Shown here: one piece after another, positions 7,279 to 15,470 of the stretch
Position numbering within the stretch: the first letter of the stretch is position 1
Layout of the letters: every line of letters begins with the position of its first letter
Source: Phenylobacterium sp.
GTDB lineage: Bacteria; Pseudomonadota; Alphaproteobacteria; Caulobacterales; Caulobacteraceae
DNA: 33,826 bases
Assembly: GCF_030646615.1 (NCBI RefSeq)
Contig: NZ_JAUSLG010000022.1
Coordinates: 1-33,826, forward strand
Reading direction: 5' to 3'
Notes under the pieces: generated by a model
The model's input: the letters and a program-made list of their open reading frames with translations, nothing else
What the model was told of the DNA's origin: nothing
The model's database searches: none
Position numbers and translations under genes: made by a program

Positions 7279-8742
7279 ATGGGAATTCTCAGCAAGATCG
7301 CCCTGGGCGCCGGTGTGGCGGTCGTGGCGCTGGTCGGCGTCGTGGCGGTGCGGACCGCCCTTTATGAGCCGCCGCGCCTGGTCGCCGCCGATCTCGAACT
7401 GGCTCCGGCGCCCGCCTTCGACCTGGCCGCCGCAGCCGGGCGGCTGGGGCAGGCCATCACCTTCCAGACGATCAGCCACCAGGATCCCGCCGAGAACCAG
7501 CTGGGGGAGTGGGACGCCCTGCATGCCTGGCTGCAGGCGAGCTATCCCCGCGCCCACGCCGCCATGCGCCGCGACGTGGTCGCCGGCCATACCCTGGTCT
7601 ACACCTGGGAAGGCGCCGAGCCCGACCTGGACCCCATCGTCCTGATGGCCCACCAGGACGTGGTGCCGGCCGACGCCGCCGAGGGCTGGACCCATCCGCC
7701 GTTCGACGGGGTGATCGCCGACGGTGCGGTCTGGGGCCGCGGAGCGGTGGACGACAAGGGCTCGCTGATCGGCCTGTTCGAGGCCGTCGAGGCCCTGGCC
7801 GGCGCCGGCTTCCAGCCCCGCCGGACGGTGATCCTGGTCAGCGGCCATGACGAGGAGGTGGGCGGCGGCGGCGCCCAGGCGGCCAATGACCTGCTGAAGG
7901 CCCGCGGCTTGTCGGCCCAGTTCGTCCTGGATGAGGGCCTGCTGGTGGTCGCCGACAATCCCCTGACGGGCGGCCCGGCCGCCCTGATCGGGGTGGCGGA
8001 AAAGGGCTATGCGACCCTGGTGGTGACCGCATCGTCCGAGGGCGGACATTCCTCCGCCCCGCCGCCGCAGACCGGTGTCTCCACCCTGGCCCGGGCGGTC
8101 ACCGAGATCACCGAAAACCCCTTCCCCCTGCGTCTCCACGGGCCGGGCGCGGAGATGCTGCATGTGCTGGGCGCGGGGTCCGGCCTGGCCATGCGCGCGG
8201 CGCTCGCCAACACCTGGGCCACCGAGCCGCTGATCGTGCGCCAGATGGCCGCCACCCCGGCGGGCGCGGCCCTGCTGCACACCACCATCGCCCCGACCAT
8301 GCTGCAGGGCAGCCCCAAGGAGAATGTCCTGCCGCGGGACGCCAGGGCCTGGATCAACTACCGCATCGCGCCCGGCGACAGCTCCGAGGACGTCCTGAAT
8401 GCGGCCCAGGCCGCCGTGGGCGATCTGCCGGTGACCTTCGCCTGGGCCCGCCCACCGCAGGAGCCCTCGGCGGTCTCGTCCACGGAGTCGGAGGGCTGGA
8501 AGGTGATCTCAGCCCTGGCCGCCGATGTGACCGGCGCCCCCGTGGCGCCGGGCCTGGTGACCGCCGGCACAGACAGCCGGTTCCTCGCCGAGGTGGCGCA
8601 GGACACCTATCGCTTCCAGCCGATCACGCTGAGCATGGCCGAAACCGCCATGATCCATGGGGTCGATGAGCGCATGACCTTGGCCAATCTGGAACGAATG
8701 GTGCAGTTCTATGCGCGGCTGATCGCGACAGCGGCGCGCTGA
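7279..8742 (+). CDS. M20 family metallopeptidase (carboxypeptidase S / PM20D1-like), membrane-anchored
   Basis: A 487-residue M20 hydrolase with an N-terminal hydrophobic anchor (~5-27). Co-catalytic zinc-site residues are visible: MAHQD (His125, Asp127), GRGAVDDKG (bridging Asp158), HDEEVGG (catalytic Glu192 and Glu193) and a late His in MIHGVDE. EGWTHPPFDGVI and DGAVWGRG are typical of the carboxypeptidase S/PM20D1 branch, which hydrolyses or forms N-acyl amino acids or cleaves small peptides. The lid/dimerisation domain lies in the middle (KGYATLVVTA, GGHSSAPPP). The start at 7279 has the strong ribosome-binding site GGGGAAAG. The anchor suggests a periplasmic site of action. Confidence 0.9.
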   Translation: MGILSKIALGAGVAVVALVGVVAVRTALYEPPRLVAADLELAPAPAFDLAAAAGRLGQAITFQTISHQDPAENQLGEWDALHAWLQASYPRAHAAMRRDVVAGHTLVYTWEGAEPDLDPIVLMAHQDVVPADAAEGWTHPPFDGVIADGAVWGRGAVDDKGSLIGLFEAVEALAGAGFQPRRTVILVSGHDEEVGGGGAQAANDLLKARGLSAQFVLDEGLLVVADNPLTGGPAALIGVAEKGYATLVVTASSEGGHSSAPPPQTGVSTLARAVTEITENPFPLRLHGPGAEMLHVLGAGSGLAMRAALANTWATEPLIVRQMAATPAGAALLHTTIAPTMLQGSPKENVLPRDARAWINYRIAPGDSSEDVLNAAQAAVGDLPVTFAWARPPQEPSAVSSTESEGWKVISALAADVTGAPVAPGLVTAGTDSRFLAEVAQDTYRFQPITLSMAETAMIHGVDERMTLANLERMVQFYARLIATAAR

Positions 8743-8753
8743 CCCCTTGCGGC

Positions 8754-8789
8754 GGGGCGCTGCAAGTCGCACGTTCCGCCCCACTGCAG
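8754..8789 (+). other. Interlocking inverted repeats in the clpP-like gene leader
   Basis: GGGGCG (8754-8759) can pair with CGCCCC (8777-8782), and CTGCA (8760-8764) with TGCAG (8785-8789). The order is A-B-A'-B', so the two stems interlock. The element ends 5 bases before the AGGAG ribosome-binding site of the clpP-like gene. The first stem might also act as a weak terminator for the M20 gene (ATTTTA follows). Confidence 0.25.
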
Positions 8790-8805
8790 ATTTTAGGAGA
8801 GCGTA

Positions 8806-9411
8806 ATGGGTTTCCGTCTCGAAGATGAAGACGACGACGAAAAGGGCCGCCTTCCCGACATGCCGATGAGCGCCGGGCCGGTGCAGAACGCCCTGTTCAA
8901 GTCGCGCACCGTCCTCATCTTCGGCGAGATCGACATGCGGCTGGCCGAGCGCGTCTCGGCCCAGCTTCTGGCCCTGGCCTCGGACGGCAAGGGCGACATC
9001 AAGGTCTTCGTCAATTCCCCCGGCGGCCACGTGGAAAGCGGCGACACCGTCCACGACATGATCCGCTATTGCGGACCGCAGGTGAAGGTGATCGGCACGG
9101 GCTGGGTGGCCAGCGCCGGCGCCCACATCTTCCTGGGCGCCACCAAGGAAAACCGCTTCTGCCTGCCCAACACTCGGTTCCTGCTGCACCAGCCCATGGG
9201 CGGCGTGCGGGGCCAGGCCTCGGACATCCAGATCGAGGCCGAGGAGATCGTGAAGATGCGCGAGCGGGTCAACCGCATCATCTCCCGCGAGACCGGCCAG
9301 CCCTATGACAAGGTGGTCAAGGACACCGAGCGGAACTTCTGGATGAACGCCGAGAAGGCCATCGAGTACGGCCTGGTCTCGAAGGTCATCGAGAACGCGA
9401 CGGCGGTCTGA
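8806..9411 (+). CDS. clpP: ClpP-type serine protease subunit (paralogue without a nearby AAA+ partner)
   Basis: A 201-residue ClpP-fold protease. The Ser-His-Asp triad is intact: Ser103 in GWVASAGAH, His128 in FLLHQPMGG and Asp173 in KDTERNFWM. The oxyanion strand is NSPGGHVESG. It differs from housekeeping ClpP in the acidic N-terminus (EDEDDDEK at 6-13) in place of the usual axial-loop start, in SAGA where canonical ClpP has SMGA or SMAA, and in the NFW of the DTERD region. No tig, clpX, clpA or clpS lies next to it, unlike the main clpP locus. This looks like the second ClpP of alphaproteobacteria. The ribosome-binding site AGGAG is at a good distance. The stop is 1 bp from the GH13 start. 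Confidence 0.88.
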   Translation: MGFRLEDEDDDEKGRLPDMPMSAGPVQNALFKSRTVLIFGEIDMRLAERVSAQLLALASDGKGDIKVFVNSPGGHVESGDTVHDMIRYCGPQVKVIGTGWVASAGAHIFLGATKENRFCLPNTRFLLHQPMGGVRGQASDIQIEAEEIVKMRERVNRIISRETGQPYDKVVKDTERNFWMNAEKAIEYGLVSKVIENATAV

Positions 9412-9412
9412 C

Positions 9413-11020
9413 ATGGCCCCCTGGTGGAAGGGGGCGGTGGTCTACCACATCTACGTCCGCAGCTTCTTCGACAGCGACGGCGACGGCCATGGCGACCTTG
9501 CGGGCGTCATGGCCAAGCTGGACTATCTGCAGAGCCTCGGCGTGGATGCGATCTGGCTCTCCCCCATCCACCCTTCGCCCAATCGCGACTGGGGCTACGA
9601 CGTCTCGGACTATGACGACGTCCACCCCGACTATGGCTCGGTGGCCGACTTCCAGGCGTTGACGGAAGCGGCCCACGCCCGTGGCCTGAAGGTGCTGCTG
9701 GACGAGGTGCTGTCGCACACCTCCGACGAGCACCCCTGGTTCGCCGCCAGCCGGGACGAAGGGGCCGATGGCGACAAGGCCGACTGGTATGTCTGGGCCG
9801 ATCCCGCCGACGATGGGACCGCGCCCAACAACTGGCTGAGCGTCTTCGGCGGCCCGGCCTGGGCCTATCAGCCGGCGCGGCGCCAGCACTATCACCACAA
9901 GTTCCTGCGCCAGCAGCCCAAGCTGAACTGGCGTGAGCCGAAGGCCCGGGAAGCCGCCCTCAAGGTACTCGACACCTGGCTTTCCCGCGGCGCCGATGGT
10001 TTCCGCCTGGATGTGGCCAACGCCTTCCTCCACGACGGCGAACTGCGGCCCAATCCAGCCATCCCCGCGGCCGAGCGCGACCGGGCCGCTTGGGGCCACG
10101 CCAGCGACATGCAGCGGCACCTGTTCGACTCCAACCTGCCGGAGAACATCCCCCTGCTGGACGAGGTCCGTCGCCGGGTGGAAGCCCATGGCCCAGACCG
10201 CTTCGTGTTCGGCGAGTTTTCCGAGGAGGAAGCGCGCTGCGGCGCCTATTGCGCCCCCGACCAGGGCCTGCACTCGGCCTATACCTTCGTCCTGCTGAAG
10301 GCCCGGCGGATGGCCGCCCAGGTGTTCAAGGACCACTACGCCACCCTGGCCGCTTACCCCGACCACTGGCCGACCATCTCGTTCTGCAACCATGACGTGG
10401 CCCGCACGGTGAGCCGGTTCGGCGGGGCGGACGCCGGCCCACCGGTGGCCAAGCTGATGCTGGCCCTGCTGATGACCCTGCGCGGCGCCATCCTGCTCTA
10501 TCAGGGGGAGGAGCTGGGCCTGCCCGAGGCCGAGCTGTCCCGAAACGAGCTGCGCGATCCGGTGGGCGACCTCTACTGGCCGATCGCCAAGGGCCGCGAC
10601 GGCGCGCGGACGCCGATGCCCTGGCAGGCCGACGCCGCCCATCTCGGCTTCTCCAACGGCGCGGCCTGGCTGCCCGCGGCCGAAAGCCACCGACCGCTCG
10701 CCGTGGACCGGCAGGAGCTCGATCCCAAGTCCACCCTGGCCTTCACCCGGCAGATGATCACCCTGCGCAAGGCGTCCCGGGCCCTGACCCATGGGGCGAT
10801 CGAATTCCTGGACGCCCCTGAGCCCATCCTGGCCTTTGTCCGCCGCCACGAGGGCCAGGCGGTGGCCTGCGTGTTCAATATGAGCGGCCGCACAGCCCGC
10901 GCCGAGCACCCCGTCCTGAAGGGCGCGGAGATGCTGCCGGTGAGTTCAGGCGTGGCCGAGCCCCTCCCCGGCGGGCTGGCGCTCGGCGCCTATGCCTGCC
11001 GTTTCCTGAAACTCCCCTGA
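9413..11020 (+). CDS. GH13 alpha-glucosidase / alpha-amylase family hydrolase
   Basis: A 535-residue cytosolic GH13 enzyme with no signal peptide. The (beta/alpha)8 barrel begins at AVVYHIYVRSFFD, followed by the calcium-loop-like DSDGDGHGD. The conserved regions are DEVLSHTS (His102), GFRLDVANA (nucleophile Asp200), FGEFSEE (acid/base Glu268) and FCNHDVAR (Asp328). The C-terminal beta domain has LRKASRALTHG. The overall pattern matches oligo-1,6-glucosidase / alpha-glucosidase relatives that act on short alpha-glucosides. The start is 1 bp after the clpP-like stop with no Shine-Dalgarno sequence of its own, so translation is probably coupled to the protease gene, an odd pairing. No maltose transporter is nearby. 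Confidence 0.9.
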   Translation: MAPWWKGAVVYHIYVRSFFDSDGDGHGDLAGVMAKLDYLQSLGVDAIWLSPIHPSPNRDWGYDVSDYDDVHPDYGSVADFQALTEAAHARGLKVLLDEVLSHTSDEHPWFAASRDEGADGDKADWYVWADPADDGTAPNNWLSVFGGPAWAYQPARRQHYHHKFLRQQPKLNWREPKAREAALKVLDTWLSRGADGFRLDVANAFLHDGELRPNPAIPAAERDRAAWGHASDMQRHLFDSNLPENIPLLDEVRRRVEAHGPDRFVFGEFSEEEARCGAYCAPDQGLHSAYTFVLLKARRMAAQVFKDHYATLAAYPDHWPTISFCNHDVARTVSRFGGADAGPPVAKLMLALLMTLRGAILLYQGEELGLPEAELSRNELRDPVGDLYWPIAKGRDGARTPMPWQADAAHLGFSNGAAWLPAAESHRPLAVDRQELDPKSTLAFTRQMITLRKASRALTHGAIEFLDAPEPILAFVRRHEGQAVACVFNMSGRTARAEHPVLKGAEMLPVSSGVAEPLPGGLALGAYACRFLKLP

Positions 11021-11060
11021 TGACAGGTGCGGGGACCGCAAGGCCCCGATAGAAGACGCC

Positions 11061-12161
11061 ATGGCCGAAGGCGACAACAAGACCCCCTCCGCGAAAGGAC
11101 CCCGGTTCGGCGAGGGCTTCCTCACCGACATCTGGTATTTCGCCGCCCTGTCTGCGGACCTGAAGCCCGGCAAGCTGCAGCGCTTCGAGATCCTCGGCGA
11201 GCCGATCCTGATCGGCCGCGGCCGCAAGGGCCAGGCCTATGCCGTGCGCGACATCTGCCCGCACCGGGCCGCGCCCCTGTCGGCCGGCAAGCTGACCGCC
11301 GAGGCCGATGGGCGCGAAAGCGTCGAATGCCCCTATCACGGCTGGCGCTTCGGTCTCGACGGCGCCTGCACGGCCATTCCGTCCCTGGTGGCCGACCAGG
11401 CCATGGACGTCAGCAAGATCAAGGTCCGTCGATTCCCGGTGCGCGAGAGCCAGGGGCTGGTCTTCATCTGGATCAGCGCCGATCCCCGCTTCGAGGGCGA
11501 GCCAGACATCGACCCGCCGGTCTTTCCGGGCGTGGTCGGCGGCAAGCCCAAGCTGGTCGACCGCATGGAGTTTGACGCCCACATCGACCACGCGGTGGTG
11601 GGCCTGATGGACCCGGCCCACGGCCCCTATGTGCATCAACAGTGGTGGTGGCGCTCGGCCAAGAGCCAGCACGAAAAGTCCAAGCCCTTCGAACCCCGCG
11701 AGGCAGGCTTCGCCATGGTGCGCCACGAGCCGTCCAAAAACAGCCGCGCCTATGCGATCCTCGGCGGCCAGCCCCTGACCGAGATCACCTTCCAGATTCC
11801 CGGCCTGCGCTGGGAGCATGTGACGGTGGGCCGCCGCCAGGTCCTGTCGCTGACCTGCCTGACGCCGCTGTCGGCGACCAAGACCAAGATCACCCAGATC
11901 ATCTGGTCCGACCATCCGGCCTTCCGGCTGCTGAAGCCCGTCATCGCCGCCGGGGCGCGGGCCTTCCTGCGCCAGGACGGCGACATGGTGAACCTGCAGA
12001 ACGAGGGGCTGCGATACGATCCCAGCCTGCTGTGGATCGACGACGCCGACCGCCAGGCCAAGTGGTACCAGCAGCTCAAGCGGGAATGGGCCCTGAGCCG
12101 CCGGGAAGGCCGGGCCTTCGTCAATCCCGTGGAGGCGACCCGCCTGCGCTGGCGCAGCTGA
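11061..12161 (+). CDS. Rieske non-heme iron oxygenase, alpha-subunit type
   Basis: A 366-residue aromatic-ring-hydroxylating-type oxygenase. The N-terminal Rieske domain has CPHRAAPL (Cys66, His68) and CPYHGW (Cys90, His93), the [2Fe-2S] ligands. The catalytic domain has the mononuclear-iron motif D-x2-H-x4-H in GLMDPAHGPYVH (Asp184, His187, His192). No ferredoxin or reductase gene is adjacent, so electrons must come from proteins encoded elsewhere. The substrate is unknown. It is monocistronic or loosely linked to the GH13 gene (40-bp gap). Confidence 0.88.
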   Translation: MAEGDNKTPSAKGPRFGEGFLTDIWYFAALSADLKPGKLQRFEILGEPILIGRGRKGQAYAVRDICPHRAAPLSAGKLTAEADGRESVECPYHGWRFGLDGACTAIPSLVADQAMDVSKIKVRRFPVRESQGLVFIWISADPRFEGEPDIDPPVFPGVVGGKPKLVDRMEFDAHIDHAVVGLMDPAHGPYVHQQWWWRSAKSQHEKSKPFEPREAGFAMVRHEPSKNSRAYAILGGQPLTEITFQIPGLRWEHVTVGRRQVLSLTCLTPLSATKTKITQIIWSDHPAFRLLKPVIAAGARAFLRQDGDMVNLQNEGLRYDPSLLWIDDADRQAKWYQQLKREWALSRREGRAFVNPVEATRLRWRS

Positions 12162-12210
12162 TCGGCGCGCGCCTTTGCTTTGCCTGACCTGCGTTCTCGT
12201 CCATGGTGGG

Positions 12211-12239
12211 GCGTCCAGGATCGGGACGCATTTCGTCCC
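12211..12239 (+). other. Mutually exclusive hairpins upstream of the hydrolase gene
   Basis: GCGTCC (12211-12216) can pair with GGACGC (12224-12229), or GGGACG (12223-12228) with CGTCCC (12234-12239). The stems share bases 12224-12228, so only one can form. There is no T-tract. The element lies 50 bp after the Rieske gene and 66 bp before the hydrolase start. Confidence 0.3.
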
Positions 12240-12304
12240 CTAAGAGCCCCGCCGCCGCCCTGCGGCCTTGACCTCATTTCAGACCCCCATTTGTCGAGCG
12301 TCCC

Positions 12305-13102
12305 ATGCCTGTATTCACCAGCCGCGGCGTCGAGATCGCCTTCGATGACCTCCCGCCCCAGGGGGACGCCCAGCGCGCCATGGTGCTGGTCCATGGCTTC
12401 ACCTCCAACCGCAAGGAGGGCTGGCGGCGCACGGGCTGGTACGCCGCCCTGGAGCGACGAGGGGCGCGGTGCGTCGCCCTCGACCAGCGGGGTCACGGGG
12501 AAAGCCAGAAGCTCTATGAGCCCGAGGCCTATCAGCGCGAGGCCCTGGCCGGGGACGTCATCGCCCTGCTGGACCATCTGGAGCTCGGCCAGGTCGATCT
12601 GTTCGGCTATTCCATGGGCGCCCGCACAGCCATGGCCGCGGCCCTGGCGGCGCCCGACCGGATCGGCCATCTGATCCTGGGCGGGGTGGGGGAGCGCCTG
12701 CTCGAGCCCCGCACGCCTGGCGCGCCGACCGACGCCATGGCCCAGGCCATGTTGGCGGACGATCCGGAGACCATCAGCCATCCGATGCTGCGCAGCTTCC
12801 GCCACTTCGCCGACGAACAGGGGGAGGACCGCCGCGCCCTGGCGGCCTTCGTCCGCGCCGAGAATCCGCCCCTCGACCTCGAAGCCATGGCCCGCCTGCC
12901 CGTGCCGGTTCTGGTGATCGCCGGCCAGCGGGACGAGGGCGCGGGCGACCCCGACGGTCTGGCAGGCGCCTTTCCCCAGGGGCGCGGCATCACCGTTGTG
13001 GGCTGCGACCACTTCTCGGCCATCCCCCACGCGCTCACCAAGGCGGCGGTTTTCGATTTTCTCGACGGGTTGCTCGACGACCCGTTCGGGGACCGGTTCT
13101 AG
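12305..13102 (+). CDS. Alpha/beta hydrolase
   Basis: A 265-residue alpha/beta-hydrolase-fold protein. The oxyanion strand LVHGFTSNR (28-36) and LDQRGHGES (59-67) are followed by the nucleophile elbow GYSMGA with Ser103. The acid Asp210 is in GQRDEG and the base His236 in GCDHFSAI. There is no signal peptide. The substrate (ester, lactone or thioester) cannot be told from sequence. No strong Shine-Dalgarno sequence precedes the ATG. The 3' end stops 3 bp short of the convergent GST stop codon. Confidence 0.88.
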   Translation: MPVFTSRGVEIAFDDLPPQGDAQRAMVLVHGFTSNRKEGWRRTGWYAALERRGARCVALDQRGHGESQKLYEPEAYQREALAGDVIALLDHLELGQVDLFGYSMGARTAMAAALAAPDRIGHLILGGVGERLLEPRTPGAPTDAMAQAMLADDPETISHPMLRSFRHFADEQGEDRRALAAFVRAENPPLDLEAMARLPVPVLVIAGQRDEGAGDPDGLAGAFPQGRGITVVGCDHFSAIPHALTKAAVFDFLDGLLDDPFGDRF

Positions 13103-13105
13103 GCC

Positions 13106-13732
13106 TTAGCGCCCAAGCGCGTAGGGGCCGCCCCGCGCGATGGCCGCCTTGTAGGCCGGCCGGTCATGCAGGCGGTTCAGCCACGCCTCGGCGTTGGGAT
13201 AGGCCGGCAGCTTGCCGAACGCCCGGGCCACCTCGCCCACGAAGCTCATCTGGATGTCGGCGCCGGTGAGCGCCTGGCCCATCAGGTAGTCGCGGCCGGC
13301 CAGGGCCTGGTCGAGATAGGCGAGGTGGTTGGCCACCTCGCTCTCGATGCGCGGATGCAGAGGCGCGCCGGCCTCGCCCAGGCGCATGACATACATCTGC
13401 AGCATCAGGGGCAGCATGGCCGAGCCCTCGGCATAGTGCAGCCATTGCAGATAGGATTCGTAGTCGGGGTCGCTGACCGCCGGCTGCAGCTTGCCCGCCC
13501 CGTGATGGCGGATGATGTAGTCGATGATGGCGCCGGATTCGTGCACCGTGACCTGGCCGTCCGTGACCACCGGCGACTTGCCCAGGGGATGGACGGCGCG
13601 AAGCGCGTCCGGGGCGAGCCTCGTCTTGGCGTCGCGCTCATAGGCCTTGATCTCATACTCGACCCCCAGTTCCTCCAGCAGCCAGAGGATGCGCTGCGAG
13701 CGCGATTCATTGAGGTGGTGGACGACGATCAT
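13106..13732 (-). CDS. Glutathione S-transferase family protein
   Basis: A 208-residue soluble GST. The N-terminal thioredoxin fold (1-80) shows HHLNESRSQRILWLLEEL, the cis-proline in KSPVV (Pro54) and the glutathione-binding Glu65-Ser66 in HESGAIIDYI. The alpha-helical C-terminal domain has GADIQMSFVGE in the position of the N-capping box. The class is uncertain; the N-terminus resembles bacterial beta/theta-like or yeast Gtt1-like GSTs. The ATG at 13732 has the ribosome-binding site GGGAG. It shares a compact divergent promoter region with the methylsuccinyl-CoA dehydrogenase gene. Confidence 0.88.
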   Translation of the reverse strand: MIVVHHLNESRSQRILWLLEELGVEYEIKAYERDAKTRLAPDALRAVHPLGKSPVVTDGQVTVHESGAIIDYIIRHHGAGKLQPAVSDPDYESYLQWLHYAEGSAMLPLMLQMYVMRLGEAGAPLHPRIESEVANHLAYLDQALAGRDYLMGQALTGADIQMSFVGEVARAFGKLPAYPNAEAWLNRLHDRPAYKAAIARGGPYALGR

Positions 13733-13758
13733 GACGGCTCCCGGGGTTTGGCTTACAT

Positions 13759-13802
13759 CGTATAGGCGTCGGGCGTGACCCGCGGCAAGCTGGGCCTATA
13801 GT
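13759..13802. promoter_or_regulatory. Symmetric divergent promoter for the GST and mcd genes
   Basis: On the plus strand GTGACC (13775-13780), a 16-bp spacer and TATAGT (13797-13802) form a good promoter whose expected start coincides with the mcd ATG (13809). On the minus strand TTGCCG (13783-13788), an 18-bp spacer and TATACG (13759-13764) face the GST gene. The two -10 regions lie in a 7-bp inverted repeat (TATAGGC 13761-13767, GCCTATA 13794-13800), with the -35 regions interleaved between them. Confidence 0.5.
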
Positions 13803-13808
13803 GCTCCC

Positions 13809-15470
13809 ATGACCTCCGAGCCCTTACCTGACCGCTTTGCTGACGCCCCTGCCCGCCTGCTGGCCGCCGCCGAGGTCGCCGAGGCCTGCGTGGCCCAGGC
13901 CCGCGCGGCGCTGGCCGCCCGGATCGCGCCTGAGGGCCGCCTGGACCGCCACGTCCTGGACGCCGAGCAGCGGGCGGCCCACGGCCTGGCCTGGGCGGCG
14001 GCCTATGCCGAGACCCTGCGACAGACCGCCGACTGGGCGGCGGACCTTGCGGCGAGCGGGATCTGGGACGAGGCGAGCGCGCGGCCAGCGCTTTTGCTGG
14101 CGCACGAATATCTCAGCCAGCTGGCCGGCGGCCTGCCCATGAGCCAGGGCGAGATGGCGCGCCCCGTCGATCTCGGCTTCGATCCGGCCAGGCTCGCGCC
14201 CGCCATCGCAGCCCTGGCGCCCGACGCCACGCCGCAGGCGCGCCATCGCATCGTCGAACTACTCGCCCAGGCCCGGGGACGGCCCTCCCTGGAGGCGAGC
14301 GGCCTGGACGAAACCCACCAGGCGATCCTGGCCCAGTTCACCAGCTTCGCCAGCGCGAAGATCGCCCCCTTCGCCCATGGCTGGCACCTGGACGATAAGT
14401 TGATCCCGCTGGCTCTGATCGACGAACTCGCCGGCCTGGGGGTTTTCGGCCTCACCCTGCCCGAGGCTCACGGCGGGGCGGGCCTGGGCAAGGTCGCCAT
14501 GTGCGTGGTCTCCGAGGCCCTCTCCCGGGGCTATATCGGCGTCGGCTCCCTGGGCACGCGCGCGGAGATCGCCGCAGAGCTGATCCTGGCCCATGGCACG
14601 GCTGACCAGAAGGCCCGGCTTCTGCCGGCCATCGCCTCGGGCGCCATGCTGCCCACCGCCGTCTTCACCGAGCCGGAGGCGGGCTCGGACCTCGCTTCCT
14701 TACGCACCCGGGCGGTTCGCCGGGATGGGGCGTGGCGGGTCACCGGCGCCAAGACCTGGATCACCCATGCCGCCCGGGCTGACCTGATGACCTTGCTGGT
14801 GCGCACAGATCCGACCCGCCAGGACCACCGGGGCCTCTCCATGCTGCTGGCGGAGAAGCCGCGGGGCGACGACGCCGACCCCTTCCCGGCGCCCGGCATG
14901 GACGGCGGCGAGATCGCGGTGATCGGCTATCGCGGCATGAAGGAATACGAGATCGCCTTCGACGACTTCGCCGTGCCGGAGGACGCCCTGCTGGGCGGCC
15001 AGGAGGGGCAGGGCTTCGTGCAGCTCATGGCGACCTTCGAATCGGCCCGCATCCAGACCGCCGCCCGCGCCATCGGCGTGGCGCAGAACGCCCTGGATCT
15101 GGCGTTGGACTACGCCTTGGCGAGGCGACAGTTCGGCGAGCCCCTGGCCGCCTTTCCCCGGGTGGCCGACAAGCTGGCCATGATGGCGGCGGAAATCCTC
15201 GGCGCCCGCCGTCTGGCCTGGTTCTCGGCACGGACCAAGGACGCCGGACGGCGCTGCGACCTGGAGGCGGGCATGGCCAAGCTGGTGGCCGCGCGCATCG
15301 CCTGGGCCTGCGCCGACAACGCCCTGCAGATCCATGGCGGCACGGGATTCGCCGTCGAACAGCCGGTCAGCCGCCTGCTGGCCGACGCCCGTATCCTCAA
15401 CATCTTCGAAGGCGCCGGCGAGATCCAGGCCCAGGTGATCGCCCGGCGCCTGCTGGACGGCGGAAATTAG
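13809..15470 (+). CDS. mcd: (2S)-methylsuccinyl-CoA dehydrogenase (acyl-CoA dehydrogenase family)
   Basis: A 553-residue acyl-CoA dehydrogenase with an extra N-terminal helical domain of ~160 residues, a hallmark of Mcd from the ethylmalonyl-CoA pathway. Blocks as I remember them from Rhodobacter Mcd include GYIGVGSLGTR, TAVFTEPEAGSDL, TGAKTWITHAAR, ESARIQTAARAIGVAQ, RRCDLEAGMAKL and ILNIFEGAGEIQAQVIARRL. The catalytic base should be Glu534 in IFEGAGE. The enzyme uses FAD to oxidise methylsuccinyl-CoA to mesaconyl-CoA, passing electrons to ETF, encoded 3 kb downstream. There is no Shine-Dalgarno sequence before the ATG, and the promoter sits so close that the mRNA may be leaderless. The stop overlaps the convergent TetR gene by 4 bp. 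Confidence 0.85.
   Translation: MTSEPLPDRFADAPARLLAAAEVAEACVAQARAALAARIAPEGRLDRHVLDAEQRAAHGLAWAAAYAETLRQTADWAADLAASGIWDEASARPALLLAHEYLSQLAGGLPMSQGEMARPVDLGFDPARLAPAIAALAPDATPQARHRIVELLAQARGRPSLEASGLDETHQAILAQFTSFASAKIAPFAHGWHLDDKLIPLALIDELAGLGVFGLTLPEAHGGAGLGKVAMCVVSEALSRGYIGVGSLGTRAEIAAELILAHGTADQKARLLPAIASGAMLPTAVFTEPEAGSDLASLRTRAVRRDGAWRVTGAKTWITHAARADLMTLLVRTDPTRQDHRGLSMLLAEKPRGDDADPFPAPGMDGGEIAVIGYRGMKEYEIAFDDFAVPEDALLGGQEGQGFVQLMATFESARIQTAARAIGVAQNALDLALDYALARRQFGEPLAAFPRVADKLAMMAAEILGARRLAWFSARTKDAGRRCDLEAGMAKLVAARIAWACADNALQIHGGTGFAVEQPVSRLLADARILNIFEGAGEIQAQVIARRLLDGGN

Noticed and set aside
8754..8789. A true H-type pseudoknot in the clpP-like leader
   Set aside because: The stems interlock, but the loop lengths (0, 12 and 2 bases) are unlike classical pseudoknots; kept only as a low-confidence repeat.
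9386..10909. Long minus-strand open frame over the GH13 gene
   Set aside because: GH13 catalytic motifs on the plus strand settle the coding strand; this is a high-GC shadow.
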